64,000 nt of DNA. Source: Legionella cincinnatiensis (GTDB lineage Bacteria > Pseudomonadota > Gammaproteobacteria > Legionellales > Legionellaceae). The translations under genes and the position numbers were made by a program. The stretch lies in NCBI RefSeq assembly GCF_900452415.1, contig NZ_UGNX01000001.1, positions 2,418,001 to 2,482,000 on the forward strand, read 5' to 3'. Shown here piece after piece: positions 53,841 to 63,294 of the stretch. Below the pieces are notes generated by a model, which saw only the letters and a list, made by a program, of their open reading frames with translations, was not told the DNA's origin and made no database searches. Numbering within the stretch: the first letter of the stretch is position 1; the number at the start of each line of letters is the position of its first letter.

Positions 53841-55103
53841 ATGAAAAAAAGCGTGATCATTTTATTTGTTCTACTTGTTTTTATTGCCGTTTATTATCGC
53901 CTCTATTCAATCCCTTCGACCCAAAAAAGCTTTTCTGAGCTTGCTTTAACTGAGCGACCATCTTGGGCACAATGGCGTACTGAAGGCAAAGGAGTTTTAA
54001 AATATTTTCTACATTTCTTTGATTACCAAAAAAAAGCAACCCTAATGGTTTTAAATCCATTTCCTGGCCAAACGGCATATTTTGCTCATCAAAAAAAATT
54101 ATTAGCCAAGTTACCACAACCCTCTTCTGAAGAAACATTTGTTCGTGTTGGTTTTGTAGGTGATTTAATGGCAGTTCCCAATTATGATAAACAATTTATC
54201 GCACCCCAAATTTTAAATCTTTTAGCGCAAATGGATTTTGTCTTAGGTAATTTGGAAACACCTGTTTCATCATCCAGTGCTCTTTCAAAATTTCGTAATG
54301 CATTGTCTCAATTTAATGTTCCTAATAACTATCTCAATGCCCTAACTTTGAATGGAAAACCAGTATTTGATTTTTTATCTTTGGCCAATAACCATGTTCT
54401 TGATCGCGGTGATTTAGGAGTACAAGAAACCATGGAAGAGCTAAAATCAAGAGACATCCAAGCTCATGGGGCAGATCAGCAAAAATTTATCACTTACACA
54501 ATCAAAGGAATTCGCTTCGGTGTAACCACTGCTACGTGGGGCGTTAATCCTCAATTTTCTCAAAATACTACCCCTATTTGGTATTTACGAGGAATTGCTC
54601 CCCTTGATAAAAATAAAGTGGAGCTCAGTCAATTAATAGATGCTCTTCATGAAATGAAGCAGGCCAAAGTTGACTTTAAGATCTTATTTTTACATTGGGG
54701 ATTTGAATTTGAACTCTATCCCGATCCCTTAATTCAAGATATTGGTTACCAATTAATTCAAAATGGTGCCGATCTAATCATAGGAAGCCATCCTCATGTA
54801 CTACAACCTTTTGAACTCGTACAATCTTCTGAACATAAAGGATTAATCGCCTATTCTATGGGTAATTTTGTGAGTGATATGAGCAATCCCTTCACTCGAA
54901 TTGGGCTTATCCAAGAGTTATACGTTTGGCGTAATGCTCAACAAACCATTCAATGGGCATTGGGCCCAAGCAGGCTCACTCAAATAGCGGATATAAAACA
55001 TCCACGCACCGAATTGCTTAGAAATCCTCCACCGAAAGATCTTTATAATGCTTATACCAACTACCAGCACTCTTTAAATTTACCATTTTTAGTCTGGAAC
55101 TAA
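53841..55103 (+). CDS. CapA/PgsA-like metallophosphatase-fold protein
   Basis: A 420-residue protein with an N-terminal membrane anchor (SVIILFVLLVFIAVYYRLY). The CapA domain runs from about 100: VRVGFVGDLMAVPNYD, MDFVLGNLETPVSS, FLSLANNHVLDRGDLGVQET, LFLHWGFEFELYPDP, and ADLIIGSHPHVLQPF. These Asp/Asn/His motifs form the calcineurin-like metal site. The family is named for poly-gamma-glutamate capsule export, but many members have unknown roles. Expected outside the inner membrane. Monocistronic. Confidence 0.88.
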   Translation: MKKSVIILFVLLVFIAVYYRLYSIPSTQKSFSELALTERPSWAQWRTEGKGVLKYFLHFFDYQKKATLMVLNPFPGQTAYFAHQKKLLAKLPQPSSEETFVRVGFVGDLMAVPNYDKQFIAPQILNLLAQMDFVLGNLETPVSSSSALSKFRNALSQFNVPNNYLNALTLNGKPVFDFLSLANNHVLDRGDLGVQETMEELKSRDIQAHGADQQKFITYTIKGIRFGVTTATWGVNPQFSQNTTPIWYLRGIAPLDKNKVELSQLIDALHEMKQAKVDFKILFLHWGFEFELYPDPLIQDIGYQLIQNGADLIIGSHPHVLQPFELVQSSEHKGLIAYSMGNFVSDMSNPFTRIGLIQELYVWRNAQQTIQWALGPSRLTQIADIKHPRTELLRNPPPKDLYNAYTNYQHSLNLPFLVWN

Positions 55104-55182
55104 AGACTCTCATTTGAGTAAAACTCAGAATTGGCATCATTGCATCCTGTGAATGCTTTTTATTTATTTTTCTTCAGTGATT

Positions 55183-55971
55183 TTATGGCAAATAAATTGT
55201 TCCTTGCAAATAAAGATGAGCCGTTCCATAAAGAAAAACTCGTTCACCTTTTACCTCGCATCGCACTTTTCCTTGTCGTATTCCACCTTGTATCGCATTA
55301 ATTTCACATTTCTGCAATTGTTCACTCCAGTAAGGTGCAATAACGCAGTGAGCTGAGCCTGTTACTGGATCTTCAGCAACGTTACATCCGGGATAAAAAC
55401 ATCGTGAATAAACATCTGAATTTACTCCAGGTGCAGTTAAAATCAAACCTCTATAATCCAGCTGAGCAACGGCATTCAAATTAGGAGCAGCCTGTTTTAC
55501 TTCTTGTTCATGCTCATAAACAAACATTAAATCAAATTCACTTTTCAAAACATGTAGCGGTTTGTTTAAATTTAACTCAGATAGTGCTTGAGAGTATTCA
55601 ATGACATGATAAGGTAATGCTGGAAAATCCATCATCAATCCATTGCCATTTTTTCGAACCCTAAGCTCTCCACTTAAGCAACGAAACTTTATCTCCTCTC
55701 CTTTAAATCCCAGTTTTTCAAAAATAACATAGGCACTTGCAAGGGTTGCATGACCACACAAAGCTACTTCTTCATTTGGGGTAAACCATCTAATATAAAA
55801 TCCGTTTTCTTCAGAAATAAAAAAAGCTGTTTCTGAAAGATTATTTTCTAAAGCAATATTCTGCAATTCTTTGTCCGTAAGCCAATTGTCTAATGGACAA
55901 ACAGCAGCGGGATTTCCTTCGAAAAGATTGGTGGCAAAAGCATCAACTTGATAGATGGGTAAAGTTCTCAT
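55183..55971 (-). CDS. PhzF-family isomerase
   Basis: A 262-residue protein with the two-fold diaminopimelate-epimerase-like barrel of PhzF. Landmarks: YQVDAFATNLFEGNPAAVCP, catalytic Glu47 in NNLSETAFF, EVALCGHATLASAYV, and EDPVTGSAHCVIAPYW near the C-terminus. In phenazine synthesis PhzF isomerises an anthranilate-like precursor; most family members, like E. coli YddE, have no known substrate. No phenazine genes are present, so the latter applies. Confidence 0.92.
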   Translation of the reverse strand: MRTLPIYQVDAFATNLFEGNPAAVCPLDNWLTDKELQNIALENNLSETAFFISEENGFYIRWFTPNEEVALCGHATLASAYVIFEKLGFKGEEIKFRCLSGELRVRKNGNGLMMDFPALPYHVIEYSQALSELNLNKPLHVLKSEFDLMFVYEHEQEVKQAAPNLNAVAQLDYRGLILTAPGVNSDVYSRCFYPGCNVAEDPVTGSAHCVIAPYWSEQLQKCEINAIQGGIRQGKVRCEVKGERVFLYGTAHLYLQGTIYLP

Positions 55972-56033
55972 AGCATCTCTCTAAACTAAATTGGAAAAAT
56001 AACAAGAAGAATACATATGAGGGGCATTTCTAG

Positions 56034-56147
56034 AAAATTCAAGAGCTCAATGATTTAACTCGTGAAAAAGACACAGGCATATACTTTTTCGATAACGAAC
56101 ACATCCCTGTGACAGCTATTAAATTAAGACACAGCATGAGCGTTTAA
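56034..56147 (+). pseudogene. 37-codon coding remnant
   Basis: An open stretch lacking a start reads KIQELNDLTREKDTGIYFFD, then NEHIPVTAIKLRHSMSV and a stop. It follows a TAG in the same frame and looks like the 3' end of a lost gene, in the 318-bp gap between phzF and csp. No parent identified; it could be chance. Confidence 0.2.
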
Positions 56148-56289
56148 CGAAATATAAATATATTCCTTCTCAAAATAGCTTTCATTCTCTTCGTTGCATG
56201 AAAAATAAATACCCGGGTTACGGCTGGCCTTAGCCCAGGTCCATTTAACTAGCAGCGAGAGCTGAGAATACTTACGTGTACTCTTTTAC

Positions 56290-56505
56290 TTATTCAGTAA
56301 TAATAGTAACGTCTTGTGCTTTTAAGCCTTTTGGTCCTTTATCTAGCACGAAGGATACAGGATCATTCTCATGGAGTGTTTTAAATCCAACACCTTGAAT
56401 ATCTTTGTAATGAACGAAGATATCGTCACCATTCTCATTAATAATAAATCCAAATCCTTTTTTCTCATTGAACCATTTTACATGGCCCGTTTCTCTTTGC
56501 GACAT
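56290..56505 (-). CDS. Cold shock domain protein
   Basis: A 71-residue single-domain RNA/DNA chaperone. GHVKWFNEKKGFGFI contains RNP1 (KGFGFI), and DDIFVHY is RNP2; the end GLKAQDVTI is family-typical. Binds single-stranded RNA to melt structure, in cold or stationary phase. GGGGATCG precedes the ATG. Which numbered csp it is cannot be said. Confidence 0.93.
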   Translation of the reverse strand: MSQRETGHVKWFNEKKGFGFIINENGDDIFVHYKDIQGVGFKTLHENDPVSFVLDKGPKGLKAQDVTIITE

Positions 56506-56726
56506 TAGCGATCCCCTTTGTCTTAAGCTTTACAATCCAACTATTACAGATGTTTATTTCCAGCATAAAAATACTTACTATTCCAAAGCTGCGTTATAAT
56601 AAACATTTTCTACATATACGAAATAAGTCCGTACATATAGATTAGCATAGCAGCTTTTTATTGATTGTTAAGGATTTTTTGAAAAAATCGCTATCTTTAT
56701 CTTTTTTTATATAATGGAAACACATA

Positions 56727-57359
56727 ATGAATCATACAAAATCAGCTTTTATAAAATTAGCACTCGATTGTCAGGTATTAAAATTTGGCGAATTTATATT
56801 AAAATCGGGACGAAAAAGTCCTTACTTTTTTAATGCAGGTTTATTTTATCAAGGGAGCTCTTTACGCCAATTAGGCCAATTTTATGCCAAAACATTGATC
56901 GAACATCAAGCTCGATTGGATCATTTATTTGGCCCAGCATATAAAGGATTACCGCTTGCTACCACTACCGCTATAGCCCTCTCTGAATTAGGTAAAGAAG
57001 TAACGGTTACTTTTAATCGTAAAGAAATAAAAGATCATGGCGAAGGAGGTCAATTAATTGGAGCCCCTTTAACGGGTAAAACAGTGATTGTTGATGATGT
57101 TATAACCGCAGGCACTGCTTTTAGAGAATCTCAAGCTTTGATTAAGGAGCATGGTGGTCAGCTGACTGGAGTTATTATTGCTTTAGATCGTTGCGAGCGT
57201 GGATTAACAAACGAATCAACACTTTCTGAAATTAAAGCTCAAGGTATTGAAGTTTACTCTATTATTACTTTATTTGATTTAATTGATTACTTAAAAAGCA
57301 CAAATCAATCCGAACAAGTAAAAAAACTGGAAGAATATCAATCAACTTATGGTTGCTAG
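56727..57359 (+). CDS. pyrE: Orotate phosphoribosyltransferase
   Basis: Joins orotate to PRPP to give OMP in pyrimidine synthesis. The 210-residue protein shows [17 protein letters not shown] (orotate side), [14 protein letters not shown], the flexible loop [17 protein letters not shown], and the PRPP motif [17 protein letters not shown]. Single cytosolic enzyme; a hairpin terminator follows. Confidence 0.96.
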   Translation: MNHTKSAFIKLALDCQVLKFGEFILKSGRKSPYFFNAGLFYQGSSLRQLGQFYAKTLIEHQARLDHLFGPAYKGLPLATTTAIALSELGKEVTVTFNRKEIKDHGEGGQLIGAPLTGKTVIVDDVITAGTAFRESQALIKEHGGQLTGVIIALDRCERGLTNESTLSEIKAQGIEVYSIITLFDLIDYLKSTNQSEQVKKLEEYQSTYGC

Positions 57360-57404
57360 TATGGCTATATAGATATTAATTCATCTTTAACTGTGCCCCT
57401 TTAA

Positions 57405-57434
57405 AAAACCAGTGGAAATCCTTCTTCTGGTTTT
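57405..57434 (+). terminator. Terminator after pyrE
   Basis: AAAACCAG (57405-57412) and CTGGTTTT (57427-57434) form an 8-bp stem with a 14-nt loop; the T-run is part of the 3' arm. It lies 45 bp after the pyrE stop. Confidence 0.5.
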
Positions 57435-57512
57435 CATATCACATCAAATAAAAAACAAGCACCTTCAAACACAACAAATAGTCAAATTGATTATATAATT
57501 AACAATAGACGT

Positions 57513-59546
57513 ATGTTGTTTATGAAGCCCATTATGAAAAGTAAATATGATTCAGTTTTAGATATATTAAAAAGCCTCCACGGTAAAAAGCTCTCTGAAG
57601 AAATACAAAAAACAGCTAAAAACTTATCCGATAAAATATCTCCTACCCTAAAAAAGAGTCTTCAAGAAAAGCTATCAGAACCGTCTTATTTAGAGGATTC
57701 GGAAAAAGCGAAACTACCTGATAAATCAGAGTGTTCATATCCAAAAGCCCATAAAGAAACTGATGCTATTAAATGGGCTAAAGTAGCCGAACATTGTATT
57801 AATAATTTTGAATTAGCATTTAAAATACAATCTCTCGAAGCGGAAACCGGATTAGAGTACCCTCATTTCACCGAAGAAAAAAGATTTTACTGTGACAAGC
57901 GCTCGCAATTAGACTCGGTTATAAAAAAAGCAGGTCCTTCTTTTGAAGAAGCTATTGGCCCAGTAAATAAGGGCCATGATTTAGCCAAAACACCATTACA
58001 TGCAGAACCATTAGCTTCAATTTCATCACAGGTCGCTAAAAGTAGCAAAAAATCTTTGAGACCATTTCAACCCAATAAATATTCACTTTTTCATGAATTA
58101 GGAAATGCAAAAGCATTTATGAAAGCAGCCCAAGATCCAGACCATGGCGAATATGCAAATCAAAATTTTGCAGGTGCATTTATTCATATGTTTAAAGGTC
58201 TTGTAGAAGGAGCTATCATACACGCTACACCCTTTGAAGATGCAATTGTTAGTTGGGCTCATCCCGAATCAGGTACTGATAAAATAAAAGGTACTAAGAA
58301 AGATAATGAAAATAATTTATTAATAGCGAAACTATATAGAGCAATTAAGAATTCATTTGATAAATCCCCAGAAAGTGAATTAGTTGCTCAAAATCCATCA
58401 TCCTCTTTAATGGATAGCCCTTCTCTCCCAATCACCACAAAATCTGATGAAACTGCTCCAAGTATAATAGAATCCTATTCGTTTGAAGATACATTAAAAA
58501 CAACGGCAAAAAACATAGCAGAAACTATTCCCGATCTCTCGAAAATTATTGAAGAACAAATTCTTAAATGCATCCTCGAATTTGACACCGCAAAACTCGA
58601 AAGCAGCGAAGAGATGTCTCTTTTCAAAACAATTCAAGAAAATAGCTGGGTATTTAAATTCATTGAAAAAGATATATCCAAACATCCACGTTTATATGCA
58701 AAAGCAGCTATTATAAATCCTAATGCAAGTACCTATCTTAGTGAGAAACAGAAAAATGATTTTGATTTTATACTGGAAGCCGTAAAAGCAAATGGATTAG
58801 TGTTAAAAGATGTCGGAGAAAAACTTCATCATCATAAACGCTTTAAAGAGTTAGTCATTTGTGCTGTTCAACAAAACGCAAAAGCCATTGAATACGTAGA
58901 CACGGAACTTAGAAATGATCCTGATTTAATGTATAAGTTGTGGGGAACCTCTAAAGGAGGTGGCTTAACTCATGCAATGATTATTCAATATGGAGGCCCT
59001 GATGTTCGCAATTACGAATTATTTTCTGATAAAGAATTTATCAATGTAGCAGTACGTCAAAATGGTCTTGTTTTAGAGTTTTTGCCTAAGTACCAAAATG
59101 ATCCTGACATTGTTAAAATTGCCGTTCAGCAAAATGGTCTAGCATTAAAATTTACTAAACTACGTGACATTTCTATTGTTTTTCCTGCGCTTAAACAAAA
59201 TGGACTGTCCTTGAGATTTGCAGGAAAAGTATTTCAAAATGATGAAGAGGCAGTAACTCTTGCCATAACAAGTAATCCAAAAGCCATTTTATTTGCCAGT
59301 GAAAAGCTAAGAAATAATGACTCATTCATTCTCAAACTCATCAAGATAACCCCCCGTATTTCTAAATACATTCCTACGGAAATGAAAAATAGTCCCAAAA
59401 TACTAACAGCATTGGAAGACACATTAAGCCCAGAGAATACATTAAGAAAAAATAAAACAGATATGGTTTTTTTCGGTACTCCCAACTCCCAAACCACTAC
59501 TAAAGAAATAAAGGAACCCGAAAAGAACTCCAAGAAAACACCTTAA
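57513..59546 (+). CDS. DUF4116-repeat protein, effector candidate
   Basis: A 677-residue protein without signal peptide. Residues about 400-620 are tandem units of roughly 45-50 residues of the DUF4116 type: FDFILEAVKANGLVLKDVGE, ELVICAVQQNAKAIEYVDTE, INVAVRQNGLVLEFLPKY, VKIAVQQNGLALKFTKL, FPALKQNGLSLRFAGKV and VTLAITSNPKAILFASEK. DUF4116 occurs in algae, amoeba-associated bacteria and giant viruses, with unknown role. The N-terminal 330 residues are helical with a possible domain around 180-280 (NKYSLFHELGNAKAFMKAAQ). The tail is polar with KEIKEPEKNSKK. Three nearby ATGs (57513, 57522, 57534) are possible starts. Effector status is inferred. Confidence 0.65.
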   Translation: MLFMKPIMKSKYDSVLDILKSLHGKKLSEEIQKTAKNLSDKISPTLKKSLQEKLSEPSYLEDSEKAKLPDKSECSYPKAHKETDAIKWAKVAEHCINNFELAFKIQSLEAETGLEYPHFTEEKRFYCDKRSQLDSVIKKAGPSFEEAIGPVNKGHDLAKTPLHAEPLASISSQVAKSSKKSLRPFQPNKYSLFHELGNAKAFMKAAQDPDHGEYANQNFAGAFIHMFKGLVEGAIIHATPFEDAIVSWAHPESGTDKIKGTKKDNENNLLIAKLYRAIKNSFDKSPESELVAQNPSSSLMDSPSLPITTKSDETAPSIIESYSFEDTLKTTAKNIAETIPDLSKIIEEQILKCILEFDTAKLESSEEMSLFKTIQENSWVFKFIEKDISKHPRLYAKAAIINPNASTYLSEKQKNDFDFILEAVKANGLVLKDVGEKLHHHKRFKELVICAVQQNAKAIEYVDTELRNDPDLMYKLWGTSKGGGLTHAMIIQYGGPDVRNYELFSDKEFINVAVRQNGLVLEFLPKYQNDPDIVKIAVQQNGLALKFTKLRDISIVFPALKQNGLSLRFAGKVFQNDEEAVTLAITSNPKAILFASEKLRNNDSFILKLIKITPRISKYIPTEMKNSPKILTALEDTLSPENTLRKNKTDMVFFGTPNSQTTTKEIKEPEKNSKKTP

Positions 59547-59603
59547 TTAAACGTCAGTTATGGAGAAGCGATCGAGTTATTACTTCGAACCGTTCGAGCT
59601 GAG

Positions 59604-59636
59604 GAGGCGTAAACGCCGTCTCGCAGCCTTGACACA
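59604..59636 (+). terminator. GC-rich hairpin upstream of the his operon
   Basis: GGCG-TAAA-CGCC with flanking partly paired GCTGAGGA and TCTCGCAGC forms an imperfect stem. It may end transcription of the DUF4116 gene (stop 59546) or be part of the his leader. No T-run follows directly. Confidence 0.3.
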
Positions 59637-59655
59637 ATAAAAATACTGACTCCCA

Positions 59656-59718
59656 TTGACAATATTTAAATAAATATATTAATATTGTATTAATGTTACA
59701 TCACGATAATACATTAAT
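59656..59718 (+). promoter_or_regulatory. Predicted his operon promoter with palindromic operator
   Basis: TTGACA (59656-59661) is a perfect -35, with AT-rich -10 candidates 15-18 bp downstream (TATTAA/TTAATA). ATTAATGT (59689-59696) and ACATTAAT (59711-59718) are perfect 8-bp inverted arms that end at the ATG of the TrpR-like gene. They could be the operator for that regulator controlling its own operon. Confidence 0.45.
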
Positions 59719-60015
59719 ATGAAAATACACACTTCCATAAAACACTCAGCCCTTCCCAATTTAATGCATGCAATCAGCTTGCTGGAAAATAAAGAGGAAG
59801 CGTTGCAATTTTTTACCGATTTATGTACTCCAGCCGAATTGGAAGCAATGGCAGATCGTTGGCAAGTGGTTCCATTATTGCGGCAAGGTATTCCTTATAG
59901 AACCATTCATGAGCAAACTGGAGTTAGTGTAACCACTATAACCCGAGTTGCACGTTGTTTAAGTTTTGGTACAGGCGGTTATGAGTTAATCGCAAAGAGA
60001 TCGGAGGTATCGTGA
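59719..60015 (+). CDS. TrpR/YerC/YecD-family regulator
   Basis: A 98-residue helical DNA-binding protein. The family core is CTPAELEAMADRWQVVPLLR (helix-turn-helix entry), GIPYRTIHEQTGVSVTTITR (recognition helix) and VARCLSFGTGGYELI, the standard end of YerC/YecD. These proteins are related to the tryptophan repressor and in several phyla sit beside his genes. Here its stop overlaps hisG, so it heads the his operon and probably controls it in response to histidine or a pathway intermediate. Confidence 0.9.
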   Translation: MKIHTSIKHSALPNLMHAISLLENKEEALQFFTDLCTPAELEAMADRWQVVPLLRQGIPYRTIHEQTGVSVTTITRVARCLSFGTGGYELIAKRSEVS

Positions 60016-60893
60016 AAAATCGTTTACGTTTAGCCTTACAAAAAAAGGGGCGGTTATCTGAAGAATCGTTAATCTTGTTACAGCAATGCGGTTTAAAATT
60101 TCGCATTAAGCCTAATAGCTTACTCACTCACGTAGATAATTTCCCTATCGACCTGCTTTTCGTTCGTGATGATGATATTCCTACCCTAGTTTTTGATGGA
60201 CTCTGTGATGGAGGCATCGTAGGTGAAAACGTACTTTTAGAGAGTGCTCTTGCCAATCCAGAAAAATCTTATAAGACCATAGCACAACTAGGTAATTGTA
60301 CCTGTCGCCTCTCTATAGCTGTCCCTGAAGCCATGGATTATCAAGGACCAGGAAGTCTCGATGGCAAACGAATTGCGACCAGTTACCCTAACTTACTGAA
60401 GCATTACTTAAACAAACAAAAAATATGTGCGGAAATCCTGGTTTTATCTGGCTCTATTGAAGTTGCTCCTCGTATGGGGATGGCTGATGCAATTTGTGAC
60501 TTAGTTTCAACCGGTCAAACCCTGGAAGATAATAAACTTTATGAAGTGGATACCCTATTACAAAGCCAAGCTGTATTGATTCAAGGCGGGGGAAAAAGCT
60601 CTCCCCTATTTCAAGATTTATTTGCAATGCTTGCGCGTAGAATACTCGCAGTACAGCAAGCCCAAGAACGAAAATATATTGTTTTTCATGCCCCAAAATC
60701 AGCTCTTGAAGCAATAGCTGAAAAATTACCTGGAGCTGAATCACCCACTATTTTGCCCTTACCGGGAAACATCAATAAAGTCGCTGTTCATGTTGTTTCT
60801 AGTGAGCGAATTTTTTGGAACACATTGGAAACCATTCAAACACTGGGAGCCAGTTCTATATTGGTTTTACCCATAGAAAAAATGTTGGAGTAA
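60012..60893 (+). CDS. hisG: ATP phosphoribosyltransferase, long form
   Basis: First step of histidine synthesis, joining ATP and PRPP. The GTG at 60012 overlaps the previous stop (GTGA) and has GGAGGT at ideal spacing. The 293-residue length is that of the long, HisZ-independent form with a C-terminal regulatory domain (LPGAESPTILPLPGNINKVA and VHVVSSERIFWNTLETIQTL). The catalytic part shows LALQKKGRLSEESLILLQQC and the PRPP loop DAICDLVSTGQTL. Feedback inhibition by histidine through the C-domain is expected. Confidence 0.96.
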   Translation: MKNRLRLALQKKGRLSEESLILLQQCGLKFRIKPNSLLTHVDNFPIDLLFVRDDDIPTLVFDGLCDGGIVGENVLLESALANPEKSYKTIAQLGNCTCRLSIAVPEAMDYQGPGSLDGKRIATSYPNLLKHYLNKQKICAEILVLSGSIEVAPRMGMADAICDLVSTGQTLEDNKLYEVDTLLQSQAVLIQGGGKSSPLFQDLFAMLARRILAVQQAQERKYIVFHAPKSALEAIAEKLPGAESPTILPLPGNINKVAVHVVSSERIFWNTLETIQTLGASSILVLPIEKMLE

Positions 60894-60897
60894 CTTT

Positions 60898-62193
60898 ATG
60901 TTAACAATTAAAAACTGGCAAGCATTATCTCAAACAGATAAAAAACAATATCTTACTCGGCCCTTGCAAATATCTTCGGTAAGAAACCAGGTACAAGAAA
61001 TTATAAAAGAAGTACAATCCTTTGGAGATAAAGCATTATTTGCGCTTACAAAACAATTTGACGGAGTTCATTTAGAAAATATTCAAGTTTCACCATCACA
61101 AATAAAAAATGCTCGCATTAGTTCTCAAGCTTTAAATGCAATTAATGAGGCCATAAAAAATATTACCAATTATCACCAAGCCCTTTTACCCGAAAATAAA
61201 AAGATAAATACCACTCAAGGAGTGAATATTTATAGTACTTATAGGCCGATTCAACGGGTAGGATTATATGTCCCTGGAGGTCATAAAACTCCTTTAATTT
61301 CCTCATTACTAATGCAAGCAATCCCTGCAAAAGTTGCGGGATGCCCTCTGAAAATATTATGCACTCCACCTAATCGTGATGGTTCTATTAATGAACATCT
61401 ACTTGTTGCTGCGCGATTATGTGGTATTGAAACCATTTATACTGTAGGCGGTGCTCAAGCAATTGCAGCTATGGCTTATGGCTCTGAAACCATTATTAAA
61501 GTGGATAAAATCTTTGGCCCAGGAAACAGTTACGTTACCGAGGCCAAAACTCTTGTTTCCACCGATCCTTATGGTGCCGCTATTGATATGCCAGCAGGGC
61601 CTTCTGAAGTAATGATCATCGCCGATAATAAAGCAAACCCTACCTTCATTGCCGCTGATTTATTGGCACAAGCAGAACATGGAACTGACTCACAAGTGAT
61701 TTTAATTTGCGAGAACCTGCAACTGGCAGAACAAGTGAATCAACAATTAAAAGAACAATTAAAACCCTTATCAAGAATACAAATTATGAAACAATCATTG
61801 GCAAACAGCGTCATCCTTGTTTGCCCTGAAAAAGAAGAACAATTGCATATAATTAACACTTATGCTCCAGAGCATTTAATTATAAACCGTGACGATGCAG
61901 AATTGTGGATCGACTCAATCCATGCTGTAGGTACCGTATTTCTTGGCCCTTGGGCAGCAGAAACTCTTGGTGATTATGTAACAGGCTCAAACCATGTATT
62001 ACCAACCAATGGTTTTGCTCGCAATCATAATGGTTTAAACACGCTAGATTTCCTCACTTGTTTTAATGTGCAATCCATTAATCAGGAAGGAATCCAAAAT
62101 ATAGGTCCCGCAGCAATCACTCTAGCACACATTGAAGGATTGGATGCACATGCACAAGCAGTAGCAATCAGACTAAACTCACTGGAGGTTTAA
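60898..62193 (+). CDS. hisD: Histidinol dehydrogenase
   Basis: Oxidises histidinol to histidine in the last two steps, with zinc and NAD. The 431-residue protein shows RVGLYVPGGHKTPLISSLLM, VGGAQAIAAMAYGSETI, FGPGNSYVTEAKTLVS, DMPAGPSEVMIIAD and LLAQAEHGTDSQVILI (zinc/active-site His) and YAPEHLII. All are standard. Starts 5 bp after hisG and ends directly against hisC, in one operon. Confidence 0.97.
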   Translation: MLTIKNWQALSQTDKKQYLTRPLQISSVRNQVQEIIKEVQSFGDKALFALTKQFDGVHLENIQVSPSQIKNARISSQALNAINEAIKNITNYHQALLPENKKINTTQGVNIYSTYRPIQRVGLYVPGGHKTPLISSLLMQAIPAKVAGCPLKILCTPPNRDGSINEHLLVAARLCGIETIYTVGGAQAIAAMAYGSETIIKVDKIFGPGNSYVTEAKTLVSTDPYGAAIDMPAGPSEVMIIADNKANPTFIAADLLAQAEHGTDSQVILICENLQLAEQVNQQLKEQLKPLSRIQIMKQSLANSVILVCPEKEEQLHIINTYAPEHLIINRDDAELWIDSIHAVGTVFLGPWAAETLGDYVTGSNHVLPTNGFARNHNGLNTLDFLTCFNVQSINQEGIQNIGPAAITLAHIEGLDAHAQAVAIRLNSLEV

Positions 62194-63270
62194 ATGTCCG
62201 TACTTAACTTAATACGCCCTGAGCTATTAAACAACCAAGCTTACATCCCAATTAGTGGCCAAATCAACCATCGCCTACACGCTAATGAGCTTCCCTGGTC
62301 TGTATTAAACATGGAAATTGATTTAAATTTTTACCCTGAAAAAATGGTACAACAACCACTATTGGAACAATTAGCAAAGCTGTATCAAATAGATGTGGAT
62401 CAACTTGTTTTGACTCGTGGCTCGGATGATGGAATTGATTTAATCACACGGTTGTTTTTAAGCGCAGGTCAAGATGCTTGCATGCAATTTTCACCTACCT
62501 TTCCCATGTATTCATTTTATGTTCATTTACAACAGGCCCAATTGATTGACTGTCCTTTAAAACCTTTGAATTGCTTTGAAATTTCAGTAGAAGAGATTCG
62601 TAATTATTGGCAAAAAAATTGTAAAATGATTATTTTGTGTAACCCTAATAATCCTACCGCCAGTTTAATCGACATCGCTCGAATTGCAGCTCTATGTGAA
62701 GAATATAAAGACCGATCCATAATCGTTGTCGATGAAGCATATATAGAGTTTACTCAGCATCAAAGTGCAGCTTGCCTCATTCCTCAATTCGATAATTTAA
62801 TCGTCCTGAGAACGTTATCCAAAGCCTATGGGCTTGCGAATCTTCGCTTAGGGAGCGTTTTAGCTCAAGCTCATGTCATCCAAGCATTAAATAAAATCAT
62901 GTCACCTTTTCCGCTTTCCACTGTTGTAATTAATATAGCGCTAAAAGCGTTGGCAAAGCCAGAATGGTTTTCCGAATCGATTAACAAGATTATAAAGGCT
63001 CGTACTCAATTGATTCAAGCATTAACACTATGCCCCCTTATCGAGAAGGTTTATCCCAGCCAAACCAATTTTATTCTCATTAAAACTTTGTATGCGTCAC
63101 AACTCGTCGCGTGGCTTTTTCATCACGGTATCGCAGTTAAAAATTTTCCACCACATTCCTCTTTACAGGATCATTTACGTATCACTGTAGGCGATGAAGC
63201 ACAGAATATGTTTTTTATGAATACATTATCTTCTTTTCAACCTAATTCGTCCTTAGAGGGATACAAATGA
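62194..63270 (+). CDS. hisC: Histidinol-phosphate aminotransferase
   Basis: PLP enzyme of 358 residues that aminates imidazole-acetol phosphate. HANELPWS near the start (LNANENPY type), LTRGSDDGIDLITR, LCNPNNPTASLI, VVDEAYIEF and PLP Lys210 in RTLSKAYGLANLRLGS; C-terminal DHLRITVGDEAQN. The start immediately follows the hisD stop (TAAATG). This is the true his pathway copy, in contrast to hisC2 at 25996-27105. Confidence 0.95.
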   Translation: MSVLNLIRPELLNNQAYIPISGQINHRLHANELPWSVLNMEIDLNFYPEKMVQQPLLEQLAKLYQIDVDQLVLTRGSDDGIDLITRLFLSAGQDACMQFSPTFPMYSFYVHLQQAQLIDCPLKPLNCFEISVEEIRNYWQKNCKMIILCNPNNPTASLIDIARIAALCEEYKDRSIIVVDEAYIEFTQHQSAACLIPQFDNLIVLRTLSKAYGLANLRLGSVLAQAHVIQALNKIMSPFPLSTVVINIALKALAKPEWFSESINKIIKARTQLIQALTLCPLIEKVYPSQTNFILIKTLYASQLVAWLFHHGIAVKNFPPHSSLQDHLRITVGDEAQNMFFMNTLSSFQPNSSLEGYK

Positions 63271-63294
63271 ACCATAATGTTTTAGGATTTAAAA

